Shown here: positions 9,130 through 17,325 of the stretch, one piece after another
Layout of the letters: the number at the start of each line of letters is the position of its first letter
Position numbering within the stretch: position 1 is the first letter of the stretch
Source: Pseudomonadota bacterium
Lineage (GTDB): Bacteria; Pseudomonadota; Gammaproteobacteria; Burkholderiales; Chitinibacteraceae
DNA: 64,000 nucleotides
Reading direction: 5' to 3'
Assembly (NCBI GenBank): GCA_018261735.1
Contig: JAGTRM010000009.1
Location: 1-64,000, forward strand
Position numbers and translations under genes: made by a program
The notes under the pieces: generated by a model
Seen by the model: the letters and a program-made list of their open reading frames with translations, nothing else
Databases searched by the model: none
What the model was told of the DNA's origin: nothing

Positions 9130-10623
9130 ATGGTCGTTAAAAAGTTCTACGGAGCCACCACCCGAGATGCACTGCGCCAGGTTCGCGATGAACTGGGTCC
9201 GGACGCGCTCATCCTGTCGAACCGGCAGGTGGCCGGGGGCGGCTTCGAGATCATGGCGGTGGCCGAGGCCGATGTCGCCGTGCTGACCAGCATGCCGGAG
9301 GCCGCCAGTTCGCCCAAGCCGTCGCCGCGCGCCACACAGAACGGTGCGCGACTGATGCAGTCGGCCCAGACAGAAGCCCCGGCCAACCGCAGCGTAGCCC
9401 GGGCCTATGCCATTCCCGACGAAGATCACGATCCAACGCTGGACGATCTGGGCACCGCCGCACCCTTGGTGATCCGCAGCAGCCGCAGCGCACCCCAGCA
9501 ACCCCGTCCGCAACCTGCCATTGCGCCGGAAGCCTACGCGCCGCGCGAAGTGCCTCCGCCCCCACCGCCGCGCCGACCGGTTACCCTGGCCGAAAAACCG
9601 CTGCCAACCTTCGACTTCGAGGAACGCACGGCGCCCGCCACACCGGCGATGGACCAGGAAGCCGCGCAGGACATCGCGCGCGAGATCCGCATGCTGCGCG
9701 GCCTGCTGGAAAGCCAGCTTGCCGGCATGGCCTGGAACGAGCTGGCCAAGCACGCGCCGGAAAAACTCGAAGTCCTGCGCCAACTGCTTGCCGCCGGGTT
9801 CTGCCCGGCACTGTCTCGCCAGCTGATCGACAAGATGCCGGCAGGATTGGGCATCGATCAGGGAATCAACTGGGTCAAGGCCGCGCTCAAGCACAACCTG
9901 CCCACCCCCGGCGCCGACCAGGACATCATCGCCCGCGGCGGGGTCTACGCGCTGATCGGCCCCACCGGCGTGGGCAAAACCACCACGGTAGCCAAGCTGG
10001 CGGCGCGCTGCGCACTGGCACACGGCGCGCAATCCGTGGCGCTGCTCACCACCGACAGCTACCGGATCGGTGCGCACGACCAGCTGCGCATCTACGGTCG
10101 CATCCTCGGCGTGCCGGTACATGACGTGAAGGATGAAACCGATCTGGAACTGACCCTGTCCGATCTGTCCGACCGCCACCTGGTGCTGATCGACACAGTC
10201 GGTATGGGCCAGCGCGACCAGCGCATCGGCGAACAACTGGCATTGTTCAACTTGGACCACATCGGCACGCTGCTGCTGCTTTCGGCCAACGCGCAGGCCT
10301 CTACGCTCGACGATGTGGCGCGGCGCTACCGCAACAGCCATCTGGTCGGCTGCATCCTGACCAAGCTGGACGAAACCATGGCCTTTGGCGGCTGCCTGGA
10401 TGTTGCCATCCGCCACCGCCTGCCGCTGCATTTCGTCACCAACGGCCAGCGTGTGCCGGAAGATCTGCATGGCGCCAATACCGGCTACCTGATCGACCGG
10501 GCATTCCGCACCCAGCAGGACAACGCGGTCTACCAGCTCAAGAAAGACGAATACCCGGTCTTCATGGGCACGCAGGATGCGCCGCTGGATTTCAACCTGA
10601 GCCTCGGAGGCCAGCGTGCTTAA
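9130..10623 (+). CDS. flhF: Flagellar GTPase FlhF (SRP-type)
   Basis: 497 aa. The N-terminal region is followed by a Pro-rich linker (residues about 135-160), an N domain and the SRP-GTPase G domain: P-loop [10 protein letters not shown] with Lys283, TTDSYRIGAHDQLRIYG, DTVGMGQRD and TKLDE. FlhF places the first flagellar parts at the cell pole and sets flagellar site together with FlhG. It overlaps flhG by 8 bases, so the two are probably translationally coupled. The 189-base gap to divergent aceK would hold its promoter. Confidence 0.97.
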   Translation: MVVKKFYGATTRDALRQVRDELGPDALILSNRQVAGGGFEIMAVAEADVAVLTSMPEAASSPKPSPRATQNGARLMQSAQTEAPANRSVARAYAIPDEDHDPTLDDLGTAAPLVIRSSRSAPQQPRPQPAIAPEAYAPREVPPPPPPRRPVTLAEKPLPTFDFEERTAPATPAMDQEAAQDIAREIRMLRGLLESQLAGMAWNELAKHAPEKLEVLRQLLAAGFCPALSRQLIDKMPAGLGIDQGINWVKAALKHNLPTPGADQDIIARGGVYALIGPTGVGKTTTVAKLAARCALAHGAQSVALLTTDSYRIGAHDQLRIYGRILGVPVHDVKDETDLELTLSDLSDRHLVLIDTVGMGQRDQRIGEQLALFNLDHIGTLLLLSANAQASTLDDVARRYRNSHLVGCILTKLDETMAFGGCLDVAIRHRLPLHFVTNGQRVPEDLHGANTGYLIDRAFRTQQDNAVYQLKKDEYPVFMGTQDAPLDFNLSLGGQRA

Positions 10624-11512
10624 GGGGCGGCACGGCCGCGACCAGGCCGCCGGCTTGCGCGCGATGGTCACCACGCCCACCTGCCGCAGCATCAGCCTTG
10701 CCGGCGGACGCGGCGATGCCGGCACCACCACCCTGGTGGTCAATCTGGCCGCCGCGCTGGCCGAACGCAGCCGCGAGGTGATCATTCTTGATGAGTTCAG
10801 CGGGCTTTCCAATGTCTGCCACCGCCTGCGCCTGACTCCCCACTTCAGCATGGAGCAGGTACTGCGCCGCGAAGCGGGGCTCGCCGATGCGCTGCTCGAT
10901 TCCGGCCGCGGCTTTTCCGTCTTGCCCATCAGTGCCCGCCCGCAGGCCTTGGCCAGCCTGAACGAGCGCGAGCAGCACTGGCTCGGCAACGAATTCGAAC
11001 ATCTGGCTGCGGCGGCGGACTTCCTGCTGCTCGATACCTGCCCGGCCTCCCGGGCAGACACACCCTCGCTCAGCCTCGCCGCCGACGATGTCATGGTGGT
11101 GCTGACCAACCGGGCAGAATCGCTCACCGACGCCTACGCCACCATCAAACTGCTCTACACCGAATATGCGCGACATGATTTCCGCATCCTGGTGAACCGC
11201 GCGGCGAGCCTCGATGACGCCGCGGCACTGTTTGGCCGTATCCGCGAGGTGGCGCAGCAATATCTGGGACAGGAAATCCAGCTCAAACTGGTCGGTTTCG
11301 TGCCCGAGGATGAACGGCTGAACCGCGCCACCCGCCTGGGGCAGACCGTGCTCGAATCGTTCCCGGATTCGGAAGCGGCGATGGCCTTTCGCCAGCTCGC
11401 TGACGTGATGCTGCGCTGGACGCCGCCGCGCCAGCCTTCGAACTCTCCGGCGGCTTTTGTCCACCGGCTGATTGAATCAAGCCGGCTCCTTTCCGATCAA
11501 CTGCGCCACTAA
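10616..11512 (+). CDS. flhG: FlhG/FleN-type MinD-like flagellar number regulator (degenerate P-loop)
   Basis: 298 aa. The GTG start is supported by a GGAGG motif 5 bases upstream inside flhF. The overall fold pattern and position directly after flhF identify it as the MinD-family ATPase that limits flagellar number. The deviant Walker A region reads SLAGGRGDAGTTT, so the signature Lys is Arg32 and the P-loop Lys is Thr37. The DADLGLAN-type segment is changed to DEFSGLSN, and the Walker B-like segment reads LLLDTCPAS. It may be a non-hydrolysing FlhG or a structural relative. It is followed after 1 base by the transporter permease gene. Confidence 0.88.
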   Translation: MLKGRHGRDQAAGLRAMVTTPTCRSISLAGGRGDAGTTTLVVNLAAALAERSREVIILDEFSGLSNVCHRLRLTPHFSMEQVLRREAGLADALLDSGRGFSVLPISARPQALASLNEREQHWLGNEFEHLAAAADFLLLDTCPASRADTPSLSLAADDVMVVLTNRAESLTDAYATIKLLYTEYARHDFRILVNRAASLDDAAALFGRIREVAQQYLGQEIQLKLVGFVPEDERLNRATRLGQTVLESFPDSEAAMAFRQLADVMLRWTPPRQPSNSPAAFVHRLIESSRLLSDQLRH

Positions 11513-11513
11513 G

Positions 11514-12602
11514 ATGGATAACGCTGCCACTCTCGCGCCCAGCCCCGCAGATTCCGGCACGGATTACACGCTCAGCGGCGAACTCGACCTTGCCGCAGCC
11601 AGCCAGCTTTGGCCCCAGGCCCGCCTTCTGCCCGACACCACGCGCATCGACGCCCGCGGCGTAAACCGCTGTGATGGCGCCGGCGCGGCGCTGCTGTTCG
11701 ACCTGGCGCGGCGCGGCGTACACATCAGCGGGCTCGATCCGGCACTCCAGCACCTGATCGATGCGCTGGAGCCGGACAAACCCTTGGCAGGTGCCCTGCC
11801 GCCCTCCAAGCAACCCTTGATCACCCGCTTGGGTCAATGGGCGCAGGAATGGATCGCCGATCTCACCGAACAGATCACTTTCATCGGCGCCGCCAGCAGT
11901 GCGCTCGCAGGGCTTGTCCGCCGCCCGCGCGATTTGCGCTGGCGGGATTTCCTGACACAGTGCGAGCTCACCGGCGCCAATGCGCTGCCGATTGTCGCGC
12001 TGATTTCCTTCCTGATTGGCGTGATCCTGTCTTTCCAGTCCGCGCTGCCGCTGCGGCAATTCGGCGCGGAAATCTTCGTGGCCAACCTGCTGGGGCTCTC
12101 GCTGATTCGGGAAATGGGCCCGCTGATCACCGCCATCCTGCTGGCCGGGCGCACCGGCGCGGCGTTTGCAGCGGAAATCGGCACCATGAAGGTCAACGAA
12201 GAAATCAACGCGCTGGTCACTTTCGGCTTCGACCCGATCCGTTTCCTGGTACTGCCGCGCCTGCTTGCCGGACTGCTGATGGCGCCCCTGCTCACGGTCT
12301 GCGCCGAGGTGATCGGTTTGGCAGCCGGGGCCCTGGTACTGGAAGGATTCGGCATTCCGTTCCGGACCTTTGTCCATCAGGTCACCAGTTTTACCGACCT
12401 GCACGATTTACTGGGCGGCCTGTTCAAGGCAGCGATTTTCGGCCTGGAAGTCGCGGCCATCGGCTGCCTGCGCGGACTCTCCACCGGCGCCGGCGCCAGC
12501 GCGGTGGGCAGCTCGACCACCCGCGCCGTGGTGCAGACACTGGTGATCCTGGTGGTGACCGACGGCGTGCTGGCCGTGATTTACTATCAATTAGGAATAT
12601 AG
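11514..12602 (+). CDS. MlaE-type lipid ABC transporter permease with N-terminal STAS domain
   Basis: 362 aa from the ATG at 11514; a TTG at 11472 would extend it into flhG. Residues about 1-90 look like a STAS domain (YTLSGELDLAAASQLW ... DGAGAALLFDLARRGV). Residues about 110-362 are a MlaE/YrbE permease with the diagnostic LIREMGPLITAILLAGRTGAAFAAEIGTM region broken over two helices. It would form the membrane channel of an MCE-system ABC transporter moving phospholipid-like molecules between inner and outer membranes. The STAS domain is the MlaB-like partner fused in cis. It is first gene of a four-gene set. Confidence 0.92.
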   Translation: MDNAATLAPSPADSGTDYTLSGELDLAAASQLWPQARLLPDTTRIDARGVNRCDGAGAALLFDLARRGVHISGLDPALQHLIDALEPDKPLAGALPPSKQPLITRLGQWAQEWIADLTEQITFIGAASSALAGLVRRPRDLRWRDFLTQCELTGANALPIVALISFLIGVILSFQSALPLRQFGAEIFVANLLGLSLIREMGPLITAILLAGRTGAAFAAEIGTMKVNEEINALVTFGFDPIRFLVLPRLLAGLLMAPLLTVCAEVIGLAAGALVLEGFGIPFRTFVHQVTSFTDLHDLLGGLFKAAIFGLEVAAIGCLRGLSTGAGASAVGSSTTRAVVQTLVILVVTDGVLAVIYYQLGI

Positions 12603-12604
12603 CG

Positions 12605-13357
12605 ATGAGCGCTCCGCTGATTCGCGTCGACCATCTGCGCTGCGGTTACGGCGAACGCATTGTGCTCGATGAGGTCAGTTTCGAGGTTTCTGCCGGCGAA
12701 GTGCTGGCGCTGCTGGGCGGATCGGGCTGCGGCAAATCCACGTTGATGAAACACATGATCGGCCTGTACGAACCGATGGCTGGCAGCGTAGAAATCGGCG
12801 GGGACGACCTGGCCAGCGCCAGCGGCGACTTGCGCGAGCGCATCCTGCGACGCTTTGGTGTGATGTACCAATCCGGCGCGCTGTTCGGCTCGATGAGCGT
12901 GCTCGACAACGTGCGCCTGCCGCTGGAAAGCTTCAGCGATCTGGATGCTGCCGCCATCGAACTGGTCGCGCGGCTCAAGCTCAGGCTGGTCGGGCTGGAA
13001 GACTTCGCCGGCTTCCTGCCTTCCGAGCTCTCCGGCGGCATGCAAAAGCGCGCGGCCATTGCCCGCGCCATGGCGCTCGATCCGGCGATCCTGTTCCTGG
13101 ACGAGCCTTCGGCCGGCTTAGACCCGGTCACTTCGGCCGGACTGGATGCACTGATCCGCCGCCTGGCGCAAAGCCAGGGCATGACCATCGTCGTAGTCAC
13201 CCATGAACTGACCAGCATCAACGCGATTGCCGACCGCGCCGTGATGCTCGACCGCGAGGCCAAGGGCATCATTGCCATCGGCACCCCGGCAGAACTCGCC
13301 CGGAATGAAGACATCCGGGTTCAGCGCTTTTTCCTGCGTGAGGCAGACACCCCATGA
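12605..13357 (+). CDS. MlaF-type ABC transporter ATP-binding protein
   Basis: 250 aa, ATG at 12605 with AGGA upstream, 2 bases after the permease. It has Walker A GGSGCGKST (Lys44), signature ELSGGMQKRAAIARA, Walker B AILFLDEPSAGLDP and a switch His (VVVTHEL). The ELSGGMQKR form is typical of the MCE/Mla ATPase subgroup. It powers lipid movement by the STAS-permease and the MCE protein encoded next, whose start overlaps its stop by 4 bases. Confidence 0.95.
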   Translation: MSAPLIRVDHLRCGYGERIVLDEVSFEVSAGEVLALLGGSGCGKSTLMKHMIGLYEPMAGSVEIGGDDLASASGDLRERILRRFGVMYQSGALFGSMSVLDNVRLPLESFSDLDAAAIELVARLKLRLVGLEDFAGFLPSELSGGMQKRAAIARAMALDPAILFLDEPSAGLDPVTSAGLDALIRRLAQSQGMTIVVVTHELTSINAIADRAVMLDREAKGIIAIGTPAELARNEDIRVQRFFLREADTP

Positions 13358-14400
13358 GCGAACACAAAAAACACTTCCGGCTGGGCCTGTTTGTCCTGGT
13401 TGCACTGCTGATCAGCGTAGGTTTGCTGGTCGGGCTGGGCGCCGGCAAATGGTTCGCCACCAATGTCAAACTCGAAACCTACTTCGATGAATCGGTACAG
13501 GGCATCGATATCGGCTCCAAGATCCGCTACCGCGGTGTGGTCGTGGGCGAAGTCAGCGAGATCGGCTTTACCTACGCCCGCTACGAACAGGACAAACCGC
13601 CCACCCAGCGTTACCAGTACGTGCGGATCATCGCCAAGGTGCAAACCGAATTGTTCGGCGGCAAAAGCATCGCTTTCCCCGACCAGGCCACGCTCGACCG
13701 CGAAGCCAAGCGCGGCCTGCGCATCAAGATCACCCCGCAGGGGCTGACCGGCACCAGCTATCTGGAAATCGACTTCACCGATCCGGTCGAAAACCCGGCC
13801 CTGCCGATCAACTGGGAACCCGACAACCTGTACATTCCCACCGCCCGAAGCACCGTCAAACAGTTTCTCGACGGCGCTCAGGATGCCGTGACGCGCCTGC
13901 AGCGCATCGACCTGGAAGGGGCGGCCGACAACCTCAATCGCCTGCTGGAAACCACGGAAAAGAAAATCGACGCCCTGCCGATCGAGCGCATCGGCCGGAA
14001 TCTCGAGCAGATTTCCAGTGAGCTCGCCCAGGCGCATGTCGGCCGGACCGCCAGCGAAGCGGCTGCGCTGCTGGCCGAAGCGCGCGAAAGCAACCAGCAC
14101 CTGAAAAAACTGCTGTCCGATCCTGCGCTGGCCTCGGCCCCAGCCGATCTGGCCGCCTCTGCCCGGCGCGCGCGCGAGTTGCTGGAAAACCCGGAGCTCG
14201 CCCAGGCCATCAGCCGGCTCAACCAGTCCATGGGCCGCGTCGACCACCTGCTGGCCAGCCGCGATCAGGGCATCGCCACGCTAATCGACAACCTCAACGA
14301 CATCAGTGAAAACCTGAAAACGCTTACCGAATCCGCCCAGCGCCATCCGGCCGGACTGCTGCTCGGCGCGCCCCCCAAACCTTACGAGCCACCGCGATGA
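13354..14400 (+). CDS. MCE-domain lipid-binding protein (PqiB/MlaD-like)
   Basis: 348 aa. One N-terminal membrane helix (about residues 8-30) precedes an MCE domain: ETYFDESVQGIDIGSKIRYRG, broken here at the conserved region about residues 45-75, and ITPQGLTGTSYLEIDF. A long Glu/Leu/Arg-rich helical C-terminus follows. MCE proteins form periplasmic hexamers that receive or deliver lipids. It overlaps the ATPase and lipoprotein genes by 4 bases on each side, confirming one operon. Confidence 0.93.
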   Translation: MSEHKKHFRLGLFVLVALLISVGLLVGLGAGKWFATNVKLETYFDESVQGIDIGSKIRYRGVVVGEVSEIGFTYARYEQDKPPTQRYQYVRIIAKVQTELFGGKSIAFPDQATLDREAKRGLRIKITPQGLTGTSYLEIDFTDPVENPALPINWEPDNLYIPTARSTVKQFLDGAQDAVTRLQRIDLEGAADNLNRLLETTEKKIDALPIERIGRNLEQISSELAQAHVGRTASEAAALLAEARESNQHLKKLLSDPALASAPADLAASARRARELLENPELAQAISRLNQSMGRVDHLLASRDQGIATLIDNLNDISENLKTLTESAQRHPAGLLLGAPPKPYEPPR

Positions 14401-14993
14401 TCACACTGCTTCGTCCCCTCACCTTTGCCGCTGCGCTGTTGCTGGCGGGTTGCAGCCTGCAATCGGCCGCGCCGGAAAAAACCATTTACCAGTTCGGCGC
14501 CGAACGCCCCTCCTCCGCCACCGCCACCAGCCCGCGTTTCGGCTCGGTGCGCGTGGCCGATTTCCGCGTCACGCAGGCCAACCGCAGTAGCAGCCTGCTC
14601 TACCGGGAAACCGACCAGCGCTTTGTGGCCGACCCCTATCGCCAGTTCATCGCGCCGCCCGCCATTTTGCTGACCGAGCGCTGCCGGGCCTGGCTTGCCA
14701 GCAGCGGCCTGTTCCGCAACGTGTTGCCCAGCGGCGCACTGCTGGCCACCGATGCCACACTGGAAACCGAATTGGTCGAGCTGTATACCGACGTGCGCGA
14801 TCCGAAACACCCGGCCGCCGTGCTGAGCCTGCGCGCCTGGCTGGTGGATGCCAAGGGCGGCGCGGCCATGCCGGAATGGCGCTTCAGCCAGCGCGTACCG
14901 CTGACGAATGCCGATGCTGGCAGCGTGGTCGCGGGTCTCGACCAGGCGCTGAGCGCAGCACTGGCGGATCTGGAAAAGGCACTGTCTCGATAA
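14397..14993 (+). CDS. ABC-type transport auxiliary lipoprotein (PqiC/DUF330-like)
   Basis: 198 aa. A lipoprotein signal peptide is present with lipobox LLAGC, cysteine at about residue 18. The mature part matches the ABC transport auxiliary lipoprotein pattern (VRVADFRV, LLYRETDQRFVADPYRQF broken at about 60-75, FRNVLPSGALLATDATLETE). It is probably the outer-membrane lipoprotein partner of the MCE system. Last gene of the transporter set; fliA follows after 62 bases. Confidence 0.88.
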   Translation: MITLLRPLTFAAALLLAGCSLQSAAPEKTIYQFGAERPSSATATSPRFGSVRVADFRVTQANRSSSLLYRETDQRFVADPYRQFIAPPAILLTERCRAWLASSGLFRNVLPSGALLATDATLETELVELYTDVRDPKHPAAVLSLRAWLVDAKGGAAMPEWRFSQRVPLTNADAGSVVAGLDQALSAALADLEKALSR

Positions 14994-15055
14994 CGAGAAT
15001 TGGGAGTTTTCGCCTTCTCAGCTAAACTGCACGCCATTCATTCATCAGGTTCACC

Positions 15056-15799
15056 ATGGCCAGCCCTCGTGCACTCTCTCTCTATCAGGCAACGCAATCC
15101 GTCAGCGAAGAAGATCGCGTGGCTGGGCACATGCCGCTGGTGCGCCGCCTGGCCTACCATCTGGTCAGCCGTCTGCCGGCCAGTGTCGACGTGGACGACC
15201 TGATCCAGGTCGGCATGATGGGCCTGATGGAGGCGGCGCGCAGCTTCGATGCCAGTGCAGGGGTACAGTTTGAAACCTTCGCCAGCCAGCGCATTCGCGG
15301 CGCCATGCTGGACGAGCTACGCAATGCGGACTGGCTGCCGCGCCAGGCACGGCGCAACATGCGCGAAATCGAAAATGCATTGCGCAAACTCGAACAAACA
15401 CACGGCCGCCCGCCGGCCGAAAGCGAAATCGCCGGCGCCATGGGCGTACCGCTGGCCGAATACCAGCAAATGCTGAGCGAGGCCCGCGGCCATCAACTGG
15501 TGCATTACGAAGACTTCGAACAGGATGACGAGAACGATCAACTGGATCAGTACGCGGTGGACCACAACGCCAACCCGGCCGAGATCCTCACCGATTCTTC
15601 GTTCCGCCAGACCCTGATCGCCGGCATCGAAGCGCTGCCCGAGCGCGAAAAACTGCTGATGGCGCTGTATTACGACGAAGAACTCAACCTCAAGGAAATC
15701 GGCGCGGTGCTCGGCGTGACCGAATCACGCGTCTGCCAGCTTCACAGCCAGGCCGTTGCGCGCCTGCGGACAAAACTCAAGGATTGGACCAGCAAATAA
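15056..15799 (+). CDS. fliA: RNA polymerase sigma-28 factor FliA
   Basis: 247 aa. Region 2 (VAGHMPLVRRLAYHL ... DLIQVGMMGLMEAARSFD, FETFASQRIRGAMLDELR), region 3 and region 4 (LKEIGAVLGVTESRVCQLHSQAVARLR) are all present. FliA drives late flagellar and chemotaxis genes and is held inactive by FlgM until the hook is complete; flgM is not in this window. Its TAA stop shares one base with the motC ATG. The lipid transporter genes separate it from flhG, where it usually stands directly. Confidence 0.97.
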   Translation: MASPRALSLYQATQSVSEEDRVAGHMPLVRRLAYHLVSRLPASVDVDDLIQVGMMGLMEAARSFDASAGVQFETFASQRIRGAMLDELRNADWLPRQARRNMREIENALRKLEQTHGRPPAESEIAGAMGVPLAEYQQMLSEARGHQLVHYEDFEQDDENDQLDQYAVDHNANPAEILTDSSFRQTLIAGIEALPEREKLLMALYYDEELNLKEIGAVLGVTESRVCQLHSQAVARLRTKLKDWTSK

Positions 15800-16542
15800 T
15801 GGACCGGATCAGCATCATCGGCGTCATCCTCGGCCTCGCTGCCATCCTGCTCGGCCAAGTGCTCGAAGGCGGCAGCCTCGGTTCCTTGCTGCAGCTGACC
15901 GCGTTTCTGATTGTGATCGGCGGCACCACCGGCGCCGTGATGCTGCAAAGCCAGCAGCGCCACTTTGTCGCCGGCGTGCGCATGGCCGCTTGGGTGTTCG
16001 TTTCGCCCAAGATGGATTTCCGCAAAGTGCTCACCACCTTGCTCAACTGGGGCACCCAAGCCCGGCGCAACGGCCTGCTGGCCCTGGAAGCCTATGTGCA
16101 CAGCGAAAAAGACCCGTTCGTGAAACGCGGGCTCACCATGGTGGTCGACGGCGCCGAACCGGAAGTCGTGCGCCGCGCCATGGAGCTCGATATCGAATCC
16201 TACGAGGAACACGCCCGCGCCGCCGCGCGCATCTGGGAAGCGGCGGGCGGTTATTCGCCCACCTTCGGCATCCTCGGCGCCGTGCTCGGCCTGATCCATG
16301 TGATGGAAAACCTGACCGACCCTTCGCGCCTCGGCGCCGGCATCGCCGTCGCCTTCGTCGCCACGATCTACGGCGTCGGCGCCGCGAACCTCTTGTTCCT
16401 GCCGATCGCCAACAAGCTCAAGCACTACATCGCCCTGGAATGCCGCCGCCGCGAAATGCTGGCCGAGGGACTGTATTCCATCGCCAACGGCGAAAACCCG
16501 CGGCTGCTGGAGAACAAGCTGGCGGGGTATTTGCATAGTTAG
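15799..16542 (+). CDS. motC: Flagellar motor stator protein MotC (MotA family)
   Basis: 247 aa from the ATG overlapping the fliA stop. Four membrane helices are visible (about residues 5-25, 30-48, 145-170, 180-205). The MotA/TolQ/ExbB domain includes AAARIWEAAGGYSPTFGILG and the conserved Pro/Gly pattern of the third and fourth helices. It is the ion-channel stator subunit MotC that normally pairs with a peptidoglycan-binding MotD encoded next. Here no MotB/MotD gene follows: a non-flagellar gene starts 13 bases downstream. MotC itself looks complete to its C-terminus. Confidence 0.93.
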   Translation: MDRISIIGVILGLAAILLGQVLEGGSLGSLLQLTAFLIVIGGTTGAVMLQSQQRHFVAGVRMAAWVFVSPKMDFRKVLTTLLNWGTQARRNGLLALEAYVHSEKDPFVKRGLTMVVDGAEPEVVRRAMELDIESYEEHARAAARIWEAAGGYSPTFGILGAVLGLIHVMENLTDPSRLGAGIAVAFVATIYGVGAANLLFLPIANKLKHYIALECRRREMLAEGLYSIANGENPRLLENKLAGYLHS

Positions 16543-16555
16543 ACAGGCATATTTC

Positions 16556-16990
16556 GTGGACACTGAGGCAACTATCAGTCTTGTGAATGTGGTACTGGAC
16601 TATCAATACAACATGATTTGGGTTCGGAATTCACCTTGGGGTGTGAATCACGTCGAGTTCCTCTTCGCAGAAGCAGCACGTCTAATCACGAGCAACCCCG
16701 ATCTTCGAGAATGGACTATGAGCGCTGTAGAATATTCGATTCGTCAGGGCTACGAAGCAAACGGTGGCGCCACACCAAGACCAAGCGGATTTCTGCCACA
16801 TGAATTCGTTCTGTTTTTGGCACACTACACACGTTGGCCAGAATTCTCTTCTTTGGCTTCTCAGCTTCGTGGCTCGTCTAGGGATATATGGCGGTCAAAC
16901 CCATGCTGTTCGTGGTCACAACAGTTGGAGGCGGCGCTCCAGGATAATTGGGAAGATCGAAAATTCTATGTTTCTTTCAACCACGCCTAA
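16556..16990 (+). CDS. Hypothetical protein, orphan of different composition
   Basis: 144 aa, GTG start. I do not recognise a family. It is rich in Trp, Phe and Asn, has no signal peptide or membrane helix, and uses more A/T-ending codons than its neighbours. It sits exactly where motD would be expected and is followed by a REP-like palindrome, suggesting acquired DNA at the flagellar block edge. The size and Trp-rich soluble character would suit a contact-system immunity protein, but no toxin gene is adjacent, so that is only a guess. Confidence 0.55.
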   Translation: MDTEATISLVNVVLDYQYNMIWVRNSPWGVNHVEFLFAEAARLITSNPDLREWTMSAVEYSIRQGYEANGGATPRPSGFLPHEFVLFLAHYTRWPEFSSLASQLRGSSRDIWRSNPCCSWSQQLEAALQDNWEDRKFYVSFNHA

Positions 16991-17325
16991 CCCGGCGCGC
17001 AACCCGGTAACCCCCCATCTTTAACACGTAATCCTGAGTAGGTTGGATAAGCCGAAGGCGTCATCCGACGATTGATTTGGGGGTAAAAAACACCGAGCGT
17101 CGGAAGGCGCTGCGCTTTTCCGACTTACGCATGTATTCCGGGTTACCGTGTTGCCAATGAGCAGACTGAGCAATTTTCTGGCCCATCTTCTCCAATTACC
17201 GCCATTCGCGCAGGTAATTATTCAATGATCGTTGCCATCAAGCCGGGTATTGGCTAACAACAGGGTAAACTACGCCCCTAGTCTCTATCGCATCCGGCAA
17301 TTCGAGCTATTTTGTGAGTTATTCC
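16991..17325. other. Non-coding gap with REP-like element upstream of the helicase gene
   Basis: 335 bases without a supported gene. It holds the REP-like palindrome at 17038-17130, a surrounding 9-base inverted repeat (CGGTAACCC at 17005-17013, GGGTTACCG at 17140-17148) and a likely long 5' leader of the helicase gene, common for cold-induced deaD-type mRNAs. No promoter could be fixed with confidence. Confidence 0.6.
17038..17130. repeat. REP-like palindromic element, copy A
   Basis: Two 33-base arms (17038-17070 and 17098-17130) are imperfect inverted complements: the left begins GTAGGTTGGATAAGCC and the right ends CTTTTCCGACTTACGC. They would fold into a long hairpin. The same arms recur at 27225-27257 and 27292-27324, with a different loop. 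This resembles dispersed REP/MITE sequences of proteobacteria. No transposase is nearby. Confidence 0.8.

Noticed and set aside
8947-11127. A 726-codon open frame on the minus strand opposite flhF/flhG
   Set aside because: It lies fully opposite two clear flagellar genes, has no family-like sequence, and arises from high GC content. Many other long opposite-strand frames (for example over gltB, clpA and feoB) have the same origin.
11837-12604. Open frame extending the MlaF-like ATPase 768 bases upstream
   Set aside because: The extension is opposite-phase translation of the STAS-permease gene, rich in Arg and Ala; the ABC domain starts at 12605 with a normal ribosome-binding motif.
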